64,000 bases of DNA from Gigaspora rosea. Taxonomy: Eukaryota; Glomeromycota; Glomeromycetes; Diversisporales; Gigasporaceae. Where the stretch lies: the NCBI GenBank assembly GCA_003550325.1, contig QKWP01001080.1:22509-86508 (forward strand), written 5' to 3'. The notes below the pieces were generated by a model. It was not told where the DNA came from and did no database searches. It saw only the letters and a program-made list of their open reading frames with translations. The translations under genes and the position numbers were made by a program. Position 1 is the first letter of the stretch, and the number at the start of each line of letters is the position of its first letter. Below, in pieces: positions 23,935 through 34,871 of the stretch.

Positions 23935-24180
23935 TATAATGAGTTGAATGCAAAGCACTATAGCATGGGCTCAAGCTCGCTATTTTATATAAATGTTACT
24001 GAGTTGAAGCATGGGGTCAACTCGCTACACTTATAAAAGTTAATATTATCATATGTAATGAGTTGAATGTGCTGCACTATAGCATGGGCTCAAACTCACT
24101 ATTATAAAAATTGATGTTGTATATAATAAGTGGAATGTGCCCACCATAAGCATGGGCTTGAACTTCAAAAAAAAAAGTAG
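23935..24180 (+). repeat. Degenerate repeat of GAGTTGAATG...AGCATGGGCTC
   Basis: About four diverged units of 50-75 bp with the order TGAGTTGAATGTG, CACTATAGCATGGGCTCAA, CTCACTATT, then an AT spacer. The following 120 bases hold two copies of GCATATTT.CATGTATATAGAG (about 24233-24290). Confidence 0.55.
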
Positions 24181-24678
24181 AATGTGCCACACCTTAGCAT
24201 TGGCGATCCTCAATTATGCTTCATCACGTAAGCATATTTACATGTATATAGAGTTGTCATGAGCATATTTGCATGTATATAGAGTTGTTATGAGCACAAT
24301 ATGCAATAACAGAAAAGAAGTGATAAAGTGGAGCACTACTCCCATCATGTATCTTGAAATCTGAGCAAGAATATAAAATTAAATTTTATTATTACTATAT
24401 TTTACATCTTAAAACGCTTGATGAAAAAAATCTCTCTGCCAATTCATCTAATTGTTTATCTTTAGGATTAAAAATATCATTTGGTAAACCTGAATAAATT
24501 TCTAAATTTTCTTTTAAAATCTATAAATGCTCAGGTGACACTATATAATGCCCAATAATGAATATTCTTGTTCCACTAATATGCATATTTTGTTCTAATT
24601 ATATCTAATTATAACACCTGGTTAAAGTTATAAATTTTAACCACCCTTTATTTTTATAGAAGTTTTTCAGTAGGACTA

Positions 24679-25012
24679 AATCACACCACTGGTGTTCAAC
24701 AACAGTATGCGGTGTAACATGAAGATCAATATCAAAAAAATAAACAAAAGTTAAAGTTGATAAATGTTGAGTTAGAGTTAATAGTTAGGGTTAGGGTGAG
24801 GCATAGTATATAGTAAAATTTCACAATGGGGGGTTTTTTTTTAAAAAAAAGGTGGTTTCATAGATAAAATTTTTTTGAGTTAGAAGGTATTTTTTTAAAA
24901 AAAAATAACAAAACAACAAAATTTTATGTTACACCTGATCTTTACATTACACTGCATTTAAAAAATTTGATTGGTAAAAATCATTGTGGTGTTGAGCACC
25001 AGTGGTGTGATT
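24679..25012. mobile_element. 334-bp MITE with TA duplication (AATCACACCACTGGTG)
   Basis: TA flanks; terminal repeat AATCACACCACTGGTGTT, paired with AGCACCAGTGGTGTGATT. The interior carries GTTAGGGTTAGGGTGAGG and a TTATGTTACACCTGATC block also seen in the 37072 element. Tc1/mariner-type by target site. No ORF. Confidence 0.8.
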
Positions 25013-25986
25013 TAGTAAAACCGAAGTTTTTTATATAAAAAATTATTCTTTAAAGATTAGGGTTAGGGTAAGGGTATAGGTAAATTAAGTTAGAGGATGG
25101 ATTGATTATTTATATGCAAAATTAGGTGCCAAACACTTTTATTTAATAGCCCAAAGCTAGTTTTTGTAATAAAATTTTGCGATATTGATAATTTTTTGAT
25201 TTTTTTCTAAACTTTCCTTTATTTTGTTACGCAAGATCCTGCAACCTAATTGGTAAATTGTAGGGTGGTTACATCACCAGAGGGGCAAGTTAGCAACACT
25301 CAAAATTTAAATAAATTATAACTTATATTACGGTATAAGTTATAGCTCAATGAATTCCATTAAGTGTAAAGTTATCAGAAAATTTTTAAAAATATCAAAT
25401 GTAGTTACTTTCTATTAAATAAATATCTTTTATCAGTTTCATTAGCCGGTCGGCATAGCCCCAAGTCTGTGATAGTATCTCCTTAAGTTTTTTTTTACAT
25501 TTTATACTATATATATTTATGGTATACGGCAGATTATCATCAAACGGGCTTAATAATTTTTTTATTTTTAAGTTTTTTTTTTATGGCTTCTATATAAAGT
25601 ACAAGTACCCCGGTATTAAAGACCCGGGTCTTTTACATTCACCAAATAAATAACCTGTGTATTGTGAAATAAACAAGTAAATGTGCAATAAATAAATATC
25701 GCACCATTATTTATTTTACCAGTTTTCTATTAGGTTCCGTACGTCATACATATTATATTTATATATTATGTACGACAAACCATTTTTGTGCAATAAGTAG
25801 TTGTACGACATTTCTATTTGATATTATTAATTAAGTGTACTCAAAGGTTAAAGTTGTTATTACAGTATTAAAAAAAGAAATTTCGTGTAACTGTACGATA
25901 AACATTTTTAAAAATTTAGTCTAATTATATGAAAAAAATTACAAAAAACAGTAAAAATATCATTGGTTTCGATCTCCAAAGCATTA
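25013..25986. other. Intergenic, no gene seen
   Basis: AT-rich, with a second TTAGGGTTAGGGTAAGG stretch near 25056. No credible open frame. Confidence 0.4.
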
Positions 25987-26228
25987 GGCCGTTTGAAGTT
26001 AATTATTTGGTTAACATCACCCCCCAGCTGAAGTCTCCCCACATCCTCCCGAAAACGAACAGCCAATCAAAACGTTGGATGACTCTCACCTTATATCAAC
26101 CAATGAAATTTGCCCATCTTTGTTCATTTTTATATGTTCGTTTCATATGTTCGTTCATTTTACCCCCTCCCCCCCTCCCGAGAGTCCTGGAAAAGTGATG
26201 TTAACCAAAGAACCAACTTCAAACGGCC
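25987..26228. mobile_element. Foldback MITE just upstream of the Sel1-kinase gene
   Basis: GGCCGTTTGAAGTTAATTAT at 25987 pairs with the complementary right end finishing AACTTCAAACGGCC at 26228, and GGTTAACATCAC pairs with GTGATGTTAACC. The interior is GC-rich for the window. It ends 166 bp before the chosen ATG, so it may supply or disturb promoter sequence. Confidence 0.75.
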
Positions 26229-26393
26229 TTATGCATTGTATTACCTAAGTAATGGCATAAAAATTCTGCAAGAAGTAAGTTGTACAATTGTACATTTAAA
26301 TGCTTTAAATACAGCTCAGATTTTCGTTACTTTAACATTCAAAAGAAAGTGAAGAAAATTTATAATAATCAGTTTAGTCAAAAAAATTTGAAA

Positions 26394-29300
26394 ATGCTAG
26401 ACCCTTATGATCTTGGTTACAATTACCAACATGGAATAGGTGTTGAAAAGGACGAACATAATGCATTCATTCATTATAAAAAATCTGCTGAGATGGGAAA
26501 TGCTTCCGCAATATATAATCTCGCATATTGCTATAGACATGGAATTGGAGTTAAAAAAGATGAACATAAGGCATTCATTTATTATCAAAAATCTGCTGAG
26601 ATGGGGAATGCTAGCGCAATAAATAACCTTGGATATTGTTATCAAAATGGAATAGGAGTTGAAAAAGATGAACATAAGGCATTCCTTAATTATCAAAAAT
26701 CTTCCGAGATGGGAAATTCTGATGCAATAAATAATCTTGGATATTGCTATCAATATAGAATAGGAGTTGAAAATGATGAACATAAGGCATTCGTTAATTA
26801 TCAAAAATCTGCCGAGATGGGAAATCTTTCTGCAATATATAATCTCACAAATTGTTATCTAAATGGAGTAGGAGTTGAAAATGATGAACATAAGGCATTC
26901 ATTCATTATCAAAAATTTGCTGAGATGGGATTTGTTAAAGCGATAAATCAAGTTGGACAATGCTATCTTAATGGAATTGGGACTGAACAAGATAATTACA
27001 AAGCATTTCTTCATTTTCAAAAATCTTCCGAAATGGGACATACAACCGGAATGACTTATGTTGGCTATTGTTATCAAAATGGGATTGGAGTTTCGAAAGA
27101 TTTACAAAAAGCAGATTATTGGTATCAAATGTAAGTAATCTATTTAATTCTTCTTTTTTTGCCATAATTACGTACAATCTTTAAATATATTTCAAATAAT
27201 AATTAGGGCAAAAAATATGATGTCGGGTAATTTAAAAATTATTTATTATATTATTGACTTGATTTAGATTCGCCTGCTAATATTTATTTTTATAAATAGT
27301 TGAATGGACAAATGAGAATTTTGATAGTGATGACGATGTTAAGGAATTCTTAATTGAGGGAAAATATCCACTATCATGGATTTCATACAAAGAATTTAAC
27401 ATTATAAAAAAGATAGGGCAAGGCGGATTTGCGATGGTATTTTACGCCAAATGGCTTGATAAAAAACGTAATATTTTGAGAAACGTTGCACTCAAAGTGC
27501 TCCATGGGACAAAATCTTGTAGTTCCGAATTTATAAAAGATGTAATTTTTATTCATATGTTCATTATTTTTTCTAATTAATTATAAATATTAAGTGCATT
27601 ATTTTAAAATTAAAGTTAAAAGCATATTGTGATATTAGTTCTAAACATCCTTCATTTTTAAAATGCCATGGAATATCTAAAGATGATGATTCTGGAGATT
27701 ATATTCTTATTCTAGAATACGCCTTAATGGGTTCATTGCGTCAAAATCTTTGCTCTGTATCGCAAATGAAATGGATCGATAAATTATCATTATTGCATTG
27801 CATTTCTTCTGATCTTCAAATAATTCATTCTCAAAAACTTATTCACCGATATTTGCATAGTGGTAATATTCTACAGGATAATTTACATAGCGCGTATATT
27901 GCAGATTTGGGACTTTCTATATCAACAATTATGGCATCAAATACAGAAAGACGTGGAATTTATGGAGTTTTGCCGTATATAGCACCAGAAGCTTTAGACA
28001 GAGGTTATTATTCAACAGCATCAGACATTTATTCATTTGGTACAATTATGTGGGAAATTTTATATGGAAGACCTGTGTCTTATAATCGAAAATTTGGACA
28101 ACTACTTCAAATTGAAATATGCCGTAACGATTTACGGCCAATAATCATAGGAAACATGCCAATATTTTATATAAATTTAATGAAAAAATGTTGGGAAAGA
28201 GACCTTGAAAAGCGTCCATCTGCAACAAATATCTGTGAAATCCTTACAGAATGGATAAATAATGAAAATATTTTATTAAATTTAAATGAATCGAATGAGC
28301 TATTAAAAAATATAAAAAGTTCACATATACCGACATATCCTGATCTTTATAAAGGTAACTACATTTATTATTAATAACAAGCCATTTATATGTGCGTCGG
28401 TTTTTGAATTCCCAACATACTGAACCGATAAATACAGGTGGTGCTTATATTGTGAAATCTGAACCGGTAAATGCAGATGGTGATACTGAGATATTAAAAT
28501 TTCTACGAAATACTTCTCTACAATGGATTCCATTCAAAGATTTACAAATTATTAAAGAAATTGGAAAAGGTGGGTTTGCAAATGTATTTTTGGCCAAATG
28601 TAATTTAAATGGATCAACAAAAAACGTTGCGCTTAAATTTCTTCGAGGATCACGAAATAATTTTGAGGCTCTCTTAAAAGAGGTAGATATTTGATATATG
28701 AATTTGATGATTTTCTAATTTCATTTTACTAATATATTGTATTGTAGCTAAATGTATATTATAATATTGGATGTATAGAACCCACATTTTTACAATGTTA
28801 CGGAATATCAAAAGATATTATTACCACTAATGACTATATTTTAGTAATGCAATATGCCCCAAAGGGTTCTTTAAGACAAAATCTTTGTAAAGTTGCAAAA
28901 ATAATGTGGAAAGAGAAATTAGAATTACTATCATATATTGCATTTGATCTTAAAACAATTCATTCTCATGGTATTATCCATCGTGATTTGCACAGTGGAA
29001 ACATATTACAGAATCAACTTTATAATGCATATATTGGAGACTTAGGACTTGCAGAAGCTGTTAATAAAGTATTAGCCAAATCAAATGGAATTTATGGTGT
29101 TTTTCCATATATAGCGCCAGAAGTTCTACGCAATAGAGGATATACTCCCGCATCTGATGTCTATTCATTTGGTATAATAATGTGGGAGGTATCTTCAGGA
29201 AGGTTGGCATTTTCAGACAAAAATCATGATTTATGTTTTCTTACAGAAGTTTGCAATGGTTTAAGACCAACTGTTGCTAAAAACATGCCACAAAATTATA

Positions 29301-29668
29301 TCGATCTCATGAAAAGATGTTGGGATAATGATCCAGAAAAACGTCCAATGGCTTCAGAAATTTATGAAGTTATTAATTCCTGGAAAAATAATTATGAAAT
29401 TTTATTAAAATTTAATAAGTTTGAAACTATACTTGAAGAATCTGGATTAATGCATCCTCAAGCAGTTTATACAAGTAGATTCATTAGTCTTAACGAATTA
29501 GTGACCATAAACTCTCACGCATTTTGCACAAATGGAATTATTAATGATAATAACAAATTTATAGAAAATCAAGAAAATAGCAAAATTATAGAAAGTCAAG
29601 AAGATAACATACCTATTGAGTGTATGAATAAGCTTATGTTAGGAATAGAAAAGGATAAAGCTGCATAA
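26394..29668 (+). CDS. Sel1-repeat protein with tandem pseudokinase and kinase domains
   Basis: Six exons fit with matching phases and GT-AG borders: 26394..27130, 27207..27226, 27300..27541, 27616..28354, 28438..28682 and 28748..29668, giving 967 residues. Seven Sel1-like repeats (about 36 residues, consensus GIGVEKDEHKAFIHYQKSAE) fill residues 5-245. Kinase 1 has loop IGQGGFA (about 291), Lys in NVALKVL (about 318), catalytic loop HRYLHSGN (Tyr about 412 replaces the catalytic Asp), DLG (about 430) and APE. Kinase 2 has IGKGGFA (about 621), VALKFL (Lys about 646), HRDLHSGN (Asp about 741), DLG (about 759) and APE. Thus an inactive-looking domain precedes an active-looking one. The 20-nt second exon is inferred: without it the frame fails. 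The link between kinases rests on an 82-bp intron (28355..28437) and on the lack of any in-frame ATG before kinase 2; two separate genes remain possible. Both kinases look TKL-like. Confidence 0.8.
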
Positions 29669-30000
29669 GTACGCTTGTCGTTGTGTGAATGATGCTTTTT
29701 TTTCTTTAATAATTAATAAAATAAAGAAATTGAAAAAATTCAATTAAGACATAATAGACAATTTTCCATAGCATAACGACAATAATAAAAATCTGTGGTT
29801 CTGTACTCACGTTAAATTTCATTTGCCCAAAAATAAACCGTAAATTGTCAAAACGGTGAGCCATAATGTTAGATTGTATTAGAATTATTTTATGACGTAG
29901 TATATAGTAAAATTTTGTATGAATTTTTTGTCATAACATAATTAGTAATATCTTCTGAAAATTTTTGGTTTATGGGTTCTAATAAAACTACATATTTTAT
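29669..30000. other. 3' flank of the Sel1-kinase gene, no gene seen
   Basis: AATTAATAAAATAAAG near 29708 could serve as polyadenylation signal. Nothing else recognisable. Confidence 0.4.
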
Positions 30001-30635
30001 TAGGGTGGAGCATCAACTATGTAAATCAAAACTATGTTAGATACATTGATCAATTTACTATGATCAAATTTTATTGGCGAAATTAATGTAATAAATTGAA
30101 TATTATTTTTATATTGTTTAATTATAAAAAAAAAGAGCAATATTCTAAAAGATTCACACAAGTATCGTACTTATTTTTCGAGTTTCTTTTGAATGAGAAA
30201 TGTTCTTTAGAACCATTTCGAAGGTTCTATATTTAATTTTTTGCCGTTAGCTCTAAATAAGGTTCAACTTATTTATTTAACTTATAGTTTCGAGTGTTTT
30301 TTTTTTATATTTTAACTAACAAAATTCAACTTATTCTATAAGACAATTGTACAAAATTTATATATCGATAAAAAATTTGAAAATATAGTTTTATTCTTTA
30401 GCATTTTAAAAACAATTCGTGAAAGTTTCAAGGTAATTCGATTTCTTGATAATAAGTTGAATCGCTTTGAAATTTCAATTATTAATTATATTATGTTCTT
30501 ACTGTAATTACGGTTAAATATACAATCCGAATTTGAATAAATTAATTGTTGTTTGTGTAACGCAAAAATCTGTGATATGAAAAATGCTATAGTTATCTAA
30601 CATAGGTTTGATTTCTTAGTTGATGCTCCACCCTA
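30001..30635. mobile_element. 635-bp TIR element with 9-bp target duplication (MULE-like)
   Basis: ATATTTTAT lies directly on both sides (29992-30000, 30636-30644). Terminal repeat TAGGGTGGAGCATCAACTA, with pairing continuing through the AATCAAAACTATGTTAGATA region against TAACATAGGTTTGATT. A 9-bp duplication is typical of Mutator-like elements. No transposase, so non-autonomous. Internal AT-rich DNA has no credible ORF. Confidence 0.8.
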
Positions 30636-31221
30636 ATATTTTATGTAATCTGTTTCAAGAATTATTAAGAATGTAATTAGCTTGTTGACTCTATATGTAT
30701 TAGTCAGTTTTTATGTTAATAAATATATAATTGATTATATCTCTAGGAGCTAGCGAATGCTTTTTTTTTGACCAAATTTTTGGCTTATTGAAAAAAAAAT
30801 AACATTATATATAAAAAATGCAATAGGCAGGTGCGTTTCTACGTGAAAAAAGCATAGAAAATTTTACTTCTATCGATTGTGAAACACCATTTTGAAGCAA
30901 TAGTTACTTATAGGTAGAATTAATATCCAGGTTGCCAGCTTTTCAAAGCCAAATTAATCGGTGGGTATATTGAAATTGGGATTATGCTAAGAAAAAAAAA
31001 AACAAGTAATGTATTAAGTAAAGGAAATACATCATTTAAGAGGACTTGGAAATTGTACAATATTTAATAGCGTTCCTGTAATGAAACGTTTATATTTGAT
31101 ATTTATTCAAATTTACAATATTTTTTATATTTTTAATATTTAATATCATGTTTAACAAATTAATGTCAATTATATAGTCAAACATCCTTTCAATTTTATA
31201 TTGATCATGCTCAAATGATAA

Positions 31222-31460
31222 ACCTATATGGACTTGGTCTGAAAAAAGGGACGAAATTGACAAAAGGTCTTCAGAAATCAATTTTTGTGTTGTAAATCTT
31301 ATAATAAATCATAAGACAATACTGCAAATTTTATTAATATAACTACTTTTATATTTTAAGCAAAAAAATAACTTAATCTTATCCTTAATTGATTTATATA
31401 AAGCAATTGATATTGAAAATTTGTCAATTTCGTCCCTTTTTTCATGCACATAGCTCATAT
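31222..31460. mobile_element. MITE of the TATGGGCTTGGT family, copy 1
   Basis: Left CTATATGGACTTGGTCTG then AAAAAAGGGACGAAATTGAC; right GTCAATTTCGTCCCTTTTTT then CATGCACATAG. Related to the longer foldback at 34451-34871. The 63-codon minus open frame here is part of the element and not a gene. Confidence 0.6.
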
Positions 31461-31504
31461 AATGATTTTATCCTTCATTTGCCTATCCGTTGATAAAATT
31501 GTGA

Positions 31505-31716
31505 GGGCTGATGCTGAAAATGGATTATGCTGAAAATTTGGGATCTCTATATAAACCTATAATACCTACTAAAACCCACATATACTCTTTTATTAATAAA
31601 ATTACACCCTAACCTAACTATAAAAAAAACGACCACAAAAAGGCCCTAAAAAAATTTACAATTTTCATAATTAAATATGAAAAATTTTCAGCATAATCCA
31701 TTTTCAGCATCAGCCC
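31505..31716. mobile_element. MITE of the GGGCTGATGCTGAAAA family, copy 1 (212 bp)
   Basis: Left GGGCTGATGCTGAAAATGGA, right its complement ending TTTTCAGCATCAGCCC. The core has CATATACTCTTTTATTAATA and CACCCTAACCTAAC, shared with elements that have other ends. Copy 2 is at about 32956-33154. Confidence 0.75.
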
Positions 31717-32270
31717 CACTAAAATTTTATCCGCAACAAGATCAAAACATTGCATTATTTGAATCAATTTCTAATAAGTCTTTATATTTTGTTAATCTTT
31801 AATAAAGTACTACTCATTATTAATGCATTTTTATTATTTGTTTAATAAGTACTACACATTATTAATGCATTTTTATTATTTGTTCAATTGCCAATAACAT
31901 TTAAAGCAGCAACTTCTATAACTACCCATCTTTTGGTAAACTACTAAAATCCACGATTATGATGTCATTGTATTGTTTGATTAATTTCTAATAATTTATT
32001 TAAATATGCAAGTGACTCTTCATATAGGCTCATCTTTTGATTAGCTAATCCACAAATTCTTAATTATCTTAGCCTTGATTTGATTCCTTTTGATTTATCG
32101 ATTTTCATATGTATTTCATATAAATATTTAATCTTATGCGATTATGATGATATTTAATAAAACAACTAAACAATCGTAAATTTTTGCATATAAAAAAGGA
32201 TTACTGTTTATATTGGTGCCACAAAACATAAACCCTTCCTGTCAAAGATGTTTATAGAAGATATTATATA

Positions 32271-32582
32271 GTTATTGGATGCGAAGCATCCAATAACGGG
32301 AGTTATTTGTAAAATAACTTCATTATCTGGCTGTAAAATTTAATGTGACAGCTTCTGGGCCCCGAAGGGGCCCAGAAATGGAAATTAAAATTTTATTGCC
32401 AGATAAACAAGTTATTGGTGCTTGGCATTCAATAACGGTGTTATCCGTCATCTTACTATGATCAGATTGCCAAATAACTTGGTTATTTGGCAGTGTTCAC
32501 GTGTTTTCTGCCAAATAACAAGTTATTTGGCAGAAATCACGTGAACGTTGCCGCAATCTGATCATAGTAAGATGACGGATAA
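32271..32582. repeat. Cluster of nested perfect palindromes
   Basis: Within 312 bases there are GTTATTGGATGC-GAA-GCATCCAATAAC (32271-32297); AGTTATTT-GTA-AAATAACT (32301-32319); TTCTGGGCCCC-GAA-GGGGCCCAGAA (32353-32377) inside a wider stem (TTATCTGGC...GCCAGATAA); and a 30-bp outer stem starting TTATCCGTCATCTTACTATG (32441) and closing at 32582. The outer stem encloses CCAAATAACTTGGTTATTTGG and CCAAATAACAAGTTATTTGG. The word (CCA)AATAAC recurs throughout. Confidence 0.85.
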
Positions 32583-32955
32583 TAATACTTATTTCGAAAT
32601 CTGAGGTGCTTTATCAGAAAATACATACTTTTTGAATCGTGAAAATTTTATTCTCAGAATTTTAATAATTGGCAAGTTTTTAAGTGTATTTTTATTATGT
32701 AATTTTTCCTTGTAATATTTATTGTAGGATTGATTATTTATGTTTTGTGAAATATATAATATGAAAAATTATAAGCCTTTGGGGCCAATAATAACTAAAT
32801 AAACAAAAAGATTAGCAGGATATATTAGTCAACGTTTGACAATGTCAATGAAGTAACATTTGTATTATCCTGACAAATCAAATTTGAATATTGAAGAATC
32901 ATTGTATATCCTCAATATTCTTCGTAAATTATAGATTTCTAGAAATTTATTGTCG

Positions 32956-33154
32956 CGGCTGATGCTGAAATTGGATGTTGCTGAAATTTAGGGACTCGAT
33001 TTGAAACCATAAGCCCTGCTAAATCCACATATATACTTTAAATATCAAAGCTACGCCCAAACCCTACCCTAACCATATAAGACAAAAATGAAAAAAACAT
33101 ACCAAAAAATTTTACAATTTCATATCAAAATAGGTTAAAATATCAGCATCAGCA
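32956..33154. mobile_element. MITE of the GGCTGATGCTGAAA family, copy 2
   Basis: CGGCTGATGCTGAAATTGGA on the left and ATATCAGCATCAGCA on the right; core CACATATATACTTTAAATAT and CCCAAACCCTACCCTAACC as in copy 1. Inserted in the duplicated segment. Confidence 0.65.
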
Positions 33155-33667
33155 CCACATTTATTTTTAATTAATTGGCAAGTTTCACATGACAATTTTA
33201 CTATTTGAAGTTTCATGCAATTTACAAAATAATTATTATATTTATTTATTATTACTAATGGATTTCAGAATTAAAATTCATAAATCTTATTTTGATAAAA
33301 TAAGAAGACGTACAGTATTTATTATCAGATAAGAGATGTACAGTACAAATCTTATTTATTTTTTAATTAAAATTCGAATACACTTTATTATTGTTAATCA
33401 ATACTGCTTCTAATATCGTTTATGCTTTATATACCTAAAATTTAAATCGACATCAAATAAAAAATAAATAATCTTTTAAAGACACTTATGAATGAATGCT
33501 CAACTAGCCAAATAAGACTATTACTAAAGTTCTGAAAAAGAAATCGACGAACTATTGGAATTAATACAAGCTATAAAACTGGATCGATGTCTTATTATAC
33601 ATTAAAAAACAATTAAATTTACTGATTTTTTTCAAGTTCTTTTGATTAATTATAATGATTATAAATA

Positions 33668-33794
33668 GTGTTGGCAATTTTACCGACCAAACCAAATTTG
33701 TTTGGCCTTATCAGCCAAAAAGAATATGAATTTGGCCGAATTGGCCATTCTTTGGCCGGCCAATACTATGTTTGGCTGGTAAAATTGCCAACAC
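33668..33794. mobile_element. 127-bp foldback MITE with near-perfect target duplication
   Basis: GTGTTGGCAATTTTACC against GGTAAAATTGCCAACAC. The flanks TGATTATAAATA (33656-33667) and TGATTATAAACA (33795-33806) match at 11 of 12 positions. The interior repeats TTTGGCC words. Confidence 0.8.
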
Positions 33795-33899
33795 TGATTA
33801 TAAACATCACAATCGAAAGTTTTTGATCATTAGTACATAGTTTGCTTTAAAGTTCCCTTTGGAGGCATATTAATATATATGATAACTTAAGTAATATTT

Positions 33900-34340
33900 G
33901 TTGAGCTGTATAAAAAAAAATCTAGCAAAGTTTAATAAGTTATATAAAAAATAATTTATATAAAAAATAATTTAAGCAAAGATTTAGTAAGTAATGTAAA
34001 AAAATAATTTAAGAAAGTTATACAATAGAGTAGTTTGAAAAAAGGTTTAATAAATAATTTAAGCAAACAAATAAGCAAGGGTTTAGTAAGCAAATTGGGC
34101 AAAGATTAGTAAGCAAATTGAGCAAAGGTTTAGTAAGCAATTTGAGCAAAGGTTTAGTAAGTTATATAGAACAATAACTTAAGTGAAGGATTAATAAATA
34201 ATTTGATCAAAGTTCAGTAAATAATTTGAGCAAAGGTTCAGCAAGTTATATAAAAAAATAATTTAAGCAAAGGTTTAATAAGTAACTTGAACAAAGGTTC
34301 AGTAATTAATTTGAGCAAAGGTTTAGTAACAGGTATAGTA
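33900..34340 (+). repeat. Degenerate tandem repeat of TTGAGCAAAGGTTTAGTAAG
   Basis: About 15-20 diverged units of 20-28 bp, some with a TATATAAAAAATAA spacer. The same unit recurs at 42330-42440. Beside each array lies a block around AACTTTGAGCTAAAG (34337-34450) and its inverse TTTAGCTCAAAGTTTATAGT (42195-42290), in opposite orientation. Confidence 0.7.
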
Positions 34341-34450
34341 CATGTTCCCTTCATTGCTTTCTATAATAAAAAGTTTTAATAAAAACATATAAATTTACTA
34401 TAAACTTTGAGCTAAAGTTCCTATTCAGCCTAACTAATTATAGGTAATCT

Positions 34451-34871
34451 CATATGGGCTTGGTGCTACAAAAAGGGGATAAATTGACAATTTTTCAAAA
34501 ATAATTTTTTTATACAAATCAATTTAAAATAAGATTTGGAACGTTTTTACTTAAAACACAAAAGCAGTTATATTAATAAAATTTTGTAGTATAGCTCTTT
34601 AAAGTTGCCATTTCTTATAATTTATACATATTGGCTAATCCAAAGGATTGCTAATATCTCTTGATCTACTGGTCCGTTTTGAATGATTTAGCTATCAAAA
34701 TGTTCGCCTCATCGAGACGAACATTTTGATAGCTAAATCATTCAAAATGGACCAGTAGATCAAGAGATATAAGCAATTCTTTGGACTAGCCCATATGAAC
34801 ATAAAAATTGATTTTCTGAAGATCTTTTGTTTTGTCGATTTACCCCCTTTTTGCAGCACCAAGCCCATATA
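34451..34871. mobile_element. Long foldback of the TATGGGCTTGGT family
   Basis: Ends CATATGGGCTTGGTGCTACA and TGCAGCACCAAGCCCATAT. The centre is a second perfect palindrome, around ATCAAAATGTTCG-CCTCATCGAGA-CGAACATTTTGAT (about 34695-34732), with long flanking arms (TAGCTAAATCATTCAAAATG and complement). A 61-codon minus frame is a by-product. Confidence 0.75.

Larger units (their letters stand above)
31730..33490 (-). repeat. Segmental duplicate of the 8.85-9.85 kb region, with TPR pseudogene
   Basis: 31740-32070 reads on the minus strand as degraded TPR codons (the TCAAACAATACAATGACATC and AGTGACTCTTCATA regions) and matches 8850-9180, the start of the TPR-kinase gene. The match continues into that gene's upstream DNA: 32090-32215 resembles 9235-9350, and 32620-32890 resembles 9460-9755 (for example TCAACGTTTG.CAATG.CAATGAAGTA in both). 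Orientation is the same. The copy carries two insertions absent from the source: the palindrome cluster at 32271-32582 and a MITE at about 32956-33154. It is a dead paralogue of the 5' end of the gene. Confidence 0.7.

Noticed and set aside
24782..25075. TTAGGGTTAGGG stretches considered as telomere or interstitial telomere
   Set aside because: Only two or three imperfect units, lying within or next to MITE cores.
26397..27177. Minus-strand open frames opposite the Sel1 repeats (135, 72 and 69 codons)
   Set aside because: They are shadows of the plus-strand Sel1 repeats, which have spliced kinase exons downstream.
32271..32582. Palindrome GCCCC-GAA-GGGGC considered as a rho-independent terminator
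   Set aside because: Eukaryotic context, no U-tract, and it lies within a nest of other palindromes of inserted DNA.
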